A DNA stretch of 11,385 nt from Desulfobulbus sp. (GTDB taxonomy: Bacteria > Desulfobacterota > Desulfobulbia > Desulfobulbales > Desulfobulbaceae): contig JAGODN010000036.1 in assembly GCA_017998195.1 (NCBI GenBank), positions 1-11,385 on the forward strand, in the 5' to 3' direction. The notes under the pieces were generated by a model. It had not been told where the DNA came from, searched no databases, and saw only the letters and a program-made list of their open reading frames with translations. Numbering within the stretch: position 1 is the stretch's first letter; the number at the start of each line of letters is the position of its first letter. The translations under genes were made by a program, and so were the position numbers. Positions 8,344-11,385 of this stretch are shown piece after piece.

Positions 8344-9105
8344 ATGCGGTTCCGACCCTGCATCGACCTGCACGACGGCCAGGTGAAACAGATCGTCGGC
8401 GCGACCCTCGGCGCCGACAACGCCGGCCTGCGGACCAACTTTTCCTCCACCCTGCCGCCCGCCCACTTCGCCACCCTGTACCGGCGGGACGGTCTCACCG
8501 GCGGCCATGTCATCATGCTCGGCCCGGGCAACGAGGCGGCCGCCTTGGACGCCCTCGCCGCCTGGCCCGGCGGCCTGCAGCTGGGCGGCGGCATCACCGA
8601 CGAGAACGCGGCCCGATGGCTCGACCACGGCGCCTCCCATGTGATCGTCACCTCGCACGTCTTCCACAACGGCCAGCTCGACCGCGACCGCCTGCGCTCC
8701 CTCAACCGTTTGGTGGGCCGGGACCGGCTGGTCCTCGACCTGAGCTGCCGCTGGCGGGACGACGGCTACTACGTGGTCACCGACCGCTGGCAGCGGTTCA
8801 CCAGCCTGCGCATCAGCCCGGCGCTGCTCGCCGACCTCGCCGCCTGGTGCGCCGAATTCCTGGTCCATGCGGTGGATGTCGAGGGCACCTGCACGGGCGT
8901 GGACGCCCGCCTGCTCGACCTGCTGGCGGAAAGCATCCCTGTGCCCACCACCTATGCCGGCGGGGTGGCCACCGCCGCCGACCTGGAACTGATCCGCGCC
9001 GCCGGCAGGGGTCGCATCGACGTGACCGTGGGCTCGGCCCTGGACATCTTCGGCGGCAGCGGCCTGCGCTACCGGGATCTCGTGCGCTGCTGTGATCCGA
9101 CCTGA
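8344..9105 (+). CDS. hisA: Phosphoribosylformimino-AICAR ribotide isomerase, eukaryotic HIS6 type
   Basis: The product is 253 aa, the same length class as yeast HIS6 and clearly closer to it than to ordinary bacterial HisA. It carries CIDLHDGQVKQIVGATL, RTNFSS, LGPGNEAAALDAL, LQLGGGI, VIVTSHVF, DRLVLDLSCR, HAVDVEGTCTG and SALDIFGG. It catalyses the fourth step of histidine synthesis, the Amadori rearrangement of ProFAR to PRFAR, on a beta/alpha barrel. The probable catalytic acids are Asp8 and Asp132; the phosphate-binding segments are GGG (81-83) and AGG (205-207). No other his gene is in the window. The ATG at 8344 has only a weak GGA upstream and follows a terminator by 13 bases. The next gene overlaps its 3' end by 14 bases. 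The family call is confident from remembered HIS6 sequence. Confidence 0.92.
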   Translation: MRFRPCIDLHDGQVKQIVGATLGADNAGLRTNFSSTLPPAHFATLYRRDGLTGGHVIMLGPGNEAAALDALAAWPGGLQLGGGITDENAARWLDHGASHVIVTSHVFHNGQLDRDRLRSLNRLVGRDRLVLDLSCRWRDDGYYVVTDRWQRFTSLRISPALLADLAAWCAEFLVHAVDVEGTCTGVDARLLDLLAESIPVPTTYAGGVATAADLELIRAAGRGRIDVTVGSALDIFGGSGLRYRDLVRCCDPT

Positions 9106-9280
9106 CCCGCCCGCCGAACCGGCCGCCGCCGCCCTGAAGGAGCTGAAGCTGCTGGTGCCGGAGGATCTGCACCGCGCCTTCCAGCGCTGCCTGTGGATCC
9201 GCATCAACGAAACCGGCCAGAGCCAGCTGGACCTGATGCGCGAGGCGGTGCGCGACTTCCTGGTCAAGCACGGCTGCTGA
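9092..9280 (+). CDS. Small ribbon-helix-helix-like protein, hypothetical
   Basis: The product is 62 aa if the GTG at 9092 is used, overlapping hisA by 14 bases. A disordered Pro/Ala-rich start is followed by KELKLLVPEDLHRAF (strand, then helix) and GQSQLDLMREAVRDFLVKHG (second helix), the pattern of CopG/Arc-type ribbon-helix-helix DNA-binding proteins and antitoxins. No toxin partner is adjacent. A second possible start is the GTG at about 9154, with AAGGAG upstream at slightly long spacing; this would give about 42 residues. Tight overlap with hisA implies translational coupling. The fold call is from the secondary-structure pattern only. Confidence 0.6.
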   Translation: MIRPDPPAEPAAAALKELKLLVPEDLHRAFQRCLWIRINETGQSQLDLMREAVRDFLVKHGC

Positions 9281-9307
9281 AAGGGTTTGGCAGCGGACCG
9301 CGGCCGC

Positions 9308-9336
9308 TTGACCTCCTCCCGCCCTTCATATACTAT
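9308..9336 (+). promoter_or_regulatory. Sigma70-type promoter for the HDOD-MBL-yedF operon
   Basis: TTGACC (9308-9313) and TACTAT (9331-9336) are separated by exactly 17 bases, with 5/6 and 4/6 consensus matches in an otherwise GC-rich gap. Transcription would begin near 9343, giving a leader of roughly 57 bases before the HDOD start at 9400. Confidence 0.6.
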
Positions 9337-9399
9337 GGCCCGATTGCGGCCAACGATTGTCCCGCGCCCAGCGGGTCCGGCAGGACTGAGCAGACACTC

Positions 9400-10257
9400 A
9401 TGGACAGGCGTACGAGCAAGCTGGAGAAGATTCGCCTCTTTGTCGACAAGATGCCGAGCCTCTCGACCACGGTCAGCAAGGTCCTGGAGATCTGCAGCCG
9501 CCCGGACACGGTGCCCAACGATCTGAACAGGGTCATTTCCCTGGACCCGGTGCTGGCCGGCCAGGTGCTCAAGCTGATCAATTCGGCCTACTACTCGCTG
9601 ATGAACAAGGTCACCTCGCTGACCAGGGCGATCATCATGCTCGGGCTGAACACGGTCAAGAACCTCGCCCTGTCCACCGCCATCATTCGCAGCGTCGGCC
9701 AGGCGAAGAAGTCCCAGGCCCTGCCCATCCGCGAATTCTGGGCCCACTCCATCGCCGTCGGCGTCATGGCCAAGCTGCTGGCCACCGCCCGCGACCTGCC
9801 CCTGGCGGAACGCGAGGAATATTTCGTCGCCGGCCTGCTGCACGACCTGGGCAAGATCCCCTTCGGCGACGAATATGCGCAGGTCCTCGCCCGGGTGCAG
9901 GCGACGCAGGTGCCGTTGGTGACGGTTGAACAGCAGCTGCTCGACCTGGACCACGAGGAAGTGGGCGCGATGATCGCCGCCAAGTGGAAACTCAACGCGG
10001 TCATCACCGATGCCATCTGCCACCATCACGCCCCGGAACTGGCCGCGCCCGGCCACCGGGACCTGGTGGCGACCGTGGCCCTGGCCGATTTCTACGTCTG
10101 CCTGTTCGACATCGGCGACGCCGGCAACCGCTATCCGGACCCCTCCCGGCTGGCCGGGCTGCTCGAGCAGTGCCGGCTGCACTGGGGCGATATCGTCGAC
10201 CTCGCCGCCAGCGTGGAGGCGGAAATCAGGAAAGCGGAAATTTTTCTCCAGATCTGA
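9400..10257 (+). CDS. HDOD-domain signalling protein
   Basis: The product is 285 aa and nearly all of it is one HDOD domain. It opens with KIRLFVDKMPSLSTTVSKVLEI, then SLDPVLAGQVLKLINSAYYS (48-67), TRAIIMLGLNTVKNLALS, FWAHSIAV (113-120) and GLLHDLGKIPF (145-155), and ends with LDHEEVGAMIAAKW and ICHHH (206-210). HDOD proteins are relatives of HD phosphohydrolases; usually non-catalytic, they act in two-component, chemotaxis and c-di-GMP-linked signalling. No receiver or GGDEF domain is attached, so input must come from a partner. The ATG at 9400 has only a weak GAG upstream, but the domain begins right after it and the promoter lies 60 bases upstream. The MBL gene starts 22 bases after its stop. 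Confidence 0.92.
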   Translation: MDRRTSKLEKIRLFVDKMPSLSTTVSKVLEICSRPDTVPNDLNRVISLDPVLAGQVLKLINSAYYSLMNKVTSLTRAIIMLGLNTVKNLALSTAIIRSVGQAKKSQALPIREFWAHSIAVGVMAKLLATARDLPLAEREEYFVAGLLHDLGKIPFGDEYAQVLARVQATQVPLVTVEQQLLDLDHEEVGAMIAAKWKLNAVITDAICHHHAPELAAPGHRDLVATVALADFYVCLFDIGDAGNRYPDPSRLAGLLEQCRLHWGDIVDLAASVEAEIRKAEIFLQI

Positions 10258-10279
10258 AGAGGCGAGGCGCAGGCAGACC

Positions 10280-11260
10280 ATGATCAGGGTGAAATTCTGG
10301 GGTGTGCGCGGCAGCATCCCCTGCCCCGGCCGGGAGACGATGCATTACGGCGGCAACACCGCCTGCATCGAACTGCGCTTTCCGGAAGTGGGCCGACACC
10401 TCATCATCGACGCCGGCTCCGGCATCCGCGAACTGGGCAGCTTCCTGGTGGCCAACGACCTGGCCGAAGGGCCGCTGCGCACGGAGATCTTCCTCACCCA
10501 CACCCACTGGGACCACATCATGGGGTTCCCCTTCTTCCTGCCCCTGTACATCCCCGGCACCGTGATCCGGGTGTTCGGACCGGTCACCTACGAGGACGAA
10601 CCGCTCGAGGCGGTGGTCGGGGGGCAGATGAAATACCGCTACTTCCCGGTCAACATGGGCGAGGTGGCCGGCCGGGTCGAGTACCGCCGCCTGAAAGAGG
10701 AGCCGTGCATCGATCTCGGCGACGGCATCACCCTGGCGACCTCCATCGTCAACCACCCGATCACCGCCCTCGGCTACCGGTTCACCTACCGGGGCGCTGT
10801 GTTCTGTACGGCCTACGACGCCGAACCCTTCCGCAACCTGTTCGTCACCGACCCCGACGACCCTGCCTACGACGAGTTCATGGCCGAGGAGGGTGCGGCT
10901 GCCGCCCGCGAACAGAACGAGACGCTGGAGCGGTTCTTCGCCGGCGCCGACCTGCTCGTCCACGACGCCCAGTACACCCGCGCCGAGTACGAGGCGGGCC
11001 GGGTCGGCTGGGGCCACACCGCCATCGAGGACGCCATCGCCGCGGCCCGACGCGCCGGGGTCCGCCGGCTGGCCCTCTTTCACCACGACCCGGAACGCAC
11101 CGACGCCCAGCTCGACCGGATGACAGCGGCCTACTGCACCCCCGGCACCGCCGGCGCCATGGATCTGTTCTTTGCCCGCGAGGGCCAGGAGATCGTGCTC
11201 CGGGGCGATGTCGCCACCCCGGCCCAGGAACCTTTCGCCAACGGAGACCTTCGGCCATGA
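10280..11260 (+). CDS. Metallo-beta-lactamase-fold hydrolase (phosphodiesterase-like)
   Basis: The product is 326 aa. The zinc-binding signature HTHWDH is at 74-79, preceded by IIDAGSGI (42-49). Further probable ligands are His159 (VNHP), Asp180 (TAYDAEP) and His246 (GWGHT), with Asp229 (VHDAQYT) and FHHDP (267-271) as in MBL proteins related to tRNase Z and class II cyclic-nucleotide phosphodiesterases. The N-terminal MIRVKFWGVRGSIPCPG is the typical opening of this subgroup. The substrate is unknown; a cyclic nucleotide or other phosphodiester is the usual inference. Between 180 and 225 there is an acidic insertion (DPDDPAYDEFMAEEG). The start at 10280 is 22 bases after the HDOD gene, and the stop overlaps the next ATG (ATGA), so all three genes are coupled. 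Confidence 0.9.
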   Translation: MIRVKFWGVRGSIPCPGRETMHYGGNTACIELRFPEVGRHLIIDAGSGIRELGSFLVANDLAEGPLRTEIFLTHTHWDHIMGFPFFLPLYIPGTVIRVFGPVTYEDEPLEAVVGGQMKYRYFPVNMGEVAGRVEYRRLKEEPCIDLGDGITLATSIVNHPITALGYRFTYRGAVFCTAYDAEPFRNLFVTDPDDPAYDEFMAEEGAAAAREQNETLERFFAGADLLVHDAQYTRAEYEAGRVGWGHTAIEDAIAAARRAGVRRLALFHHDPERTDAQLDRMTAAYCTPGTAGAMDLFFAREGQEIVLRGDVATPAQEPFANGDLRP

Positions 11261-11385
11261 ACCACCCGACCCTCGACTGTCTCGGCCTGCCCTGTCCCCA
11301 GCCGGTCCTGCGTACCAAGGAGGCGCTTGACCAGGGCGCGCGGACGGTGACCGTGCTGGTCGACAACGAGGCCTCGCAGCAGAAC
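11257..11385 (+). CDS. yedF: YedF-like TusA-family sulfur/selenium protein (5' part only)
   Basis: 43 codons are present before the window ends. The sequence LDCLGLPCPQPVLRTKEAL carries the TusA/SirA-family CPxP motif (Cys13-Pro-Gln-Pro16), followed by TVTVLVDNEASQQN, which is typical of YedF-type proteins linked to selenium metabolism rather than TusA itself. Complete YedF proteins have a further DsrE-like domain, expected beyond the window. The ATG overlaps the MBL stop as ATGA, and GGAG (11243-11246) lies upstream. Whether selD or other selenium genes follow cannot be seen. Confidence 0.82.
   Translation, partial: MNHPTLDCLGLPCPQPVLRTKEALDQGARTVTVLVDNEASQQN

Overview
The window is GC-rich bacterial DNA with strong G/C preference at third codon positions. 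Several points suggest a Gram-negative Desulfobacterota-type bacterium (Desulfobulbus-like relatives would fit). There is a lipoprotein and an outer-membrane beta-barrel protein, an AcnB-type aconitase, an EF-G with a mitochondrial-EFG1-like G domain (the form known as spdEFG in spirochaetes, planctomycetes and delta-proteobacteria), and a YedF-type protein. The assignment is inferred from protein resemblance; no rRNA or other taxonomic marker is present.

Layout. Bases 1-176 carry the 3' end of an ORF with a secretin-like tail, followed by a lipoprotein gene (221-1246, +). A bidirectional-type hairpin (1306-1344) separates these from two minus-strand genes: aconitase acnB (1378-3849) and, upstream of it, a MetA/SphA-like outer-membrane protein (3914-4858). 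A 576-base intergenic region (4859-5434) holds a candidate minus-strand promoter for the outer-membrane gene. It also holds a structured stretch ending in a very good intrinsic terminator (5345-5377), just 57 bases before the plus-strand EF-G gene.

EF-G (5435-7519) is followed by a small RecA/KaiC-like ATPase (7582-8277) and a strong terminator (8294-8330), so the two look like one bicistronic unit. Next come a eukaryotic-type HIS6/HisA isomerase (8344-9105) and an overlapping small ribbon-helix-helix-like protein (9092-9280). A good sigma70-type promoter (9308-9336) then precedes a tight operon: HDOD-domain signalling protein (9400-10257), metallo-beta-lactamase-fold hydrolase (10280-11260) and the beginning of yedF (11257 onwards, cut by the window edge).

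Most of the window is housekeeping and core accessory metabolism. I see no CRISPR array, tRNA, rRNA, transposase or integrase. The most interesting points are the terminator and possible small RNA or attenuator in front of EF-G, a terminator immediately in front of the HIS6-type gene, the eukaryotic-type HisA itself, the EF-G/ATPase pair, and the HDOD-MBL-YedF operon.
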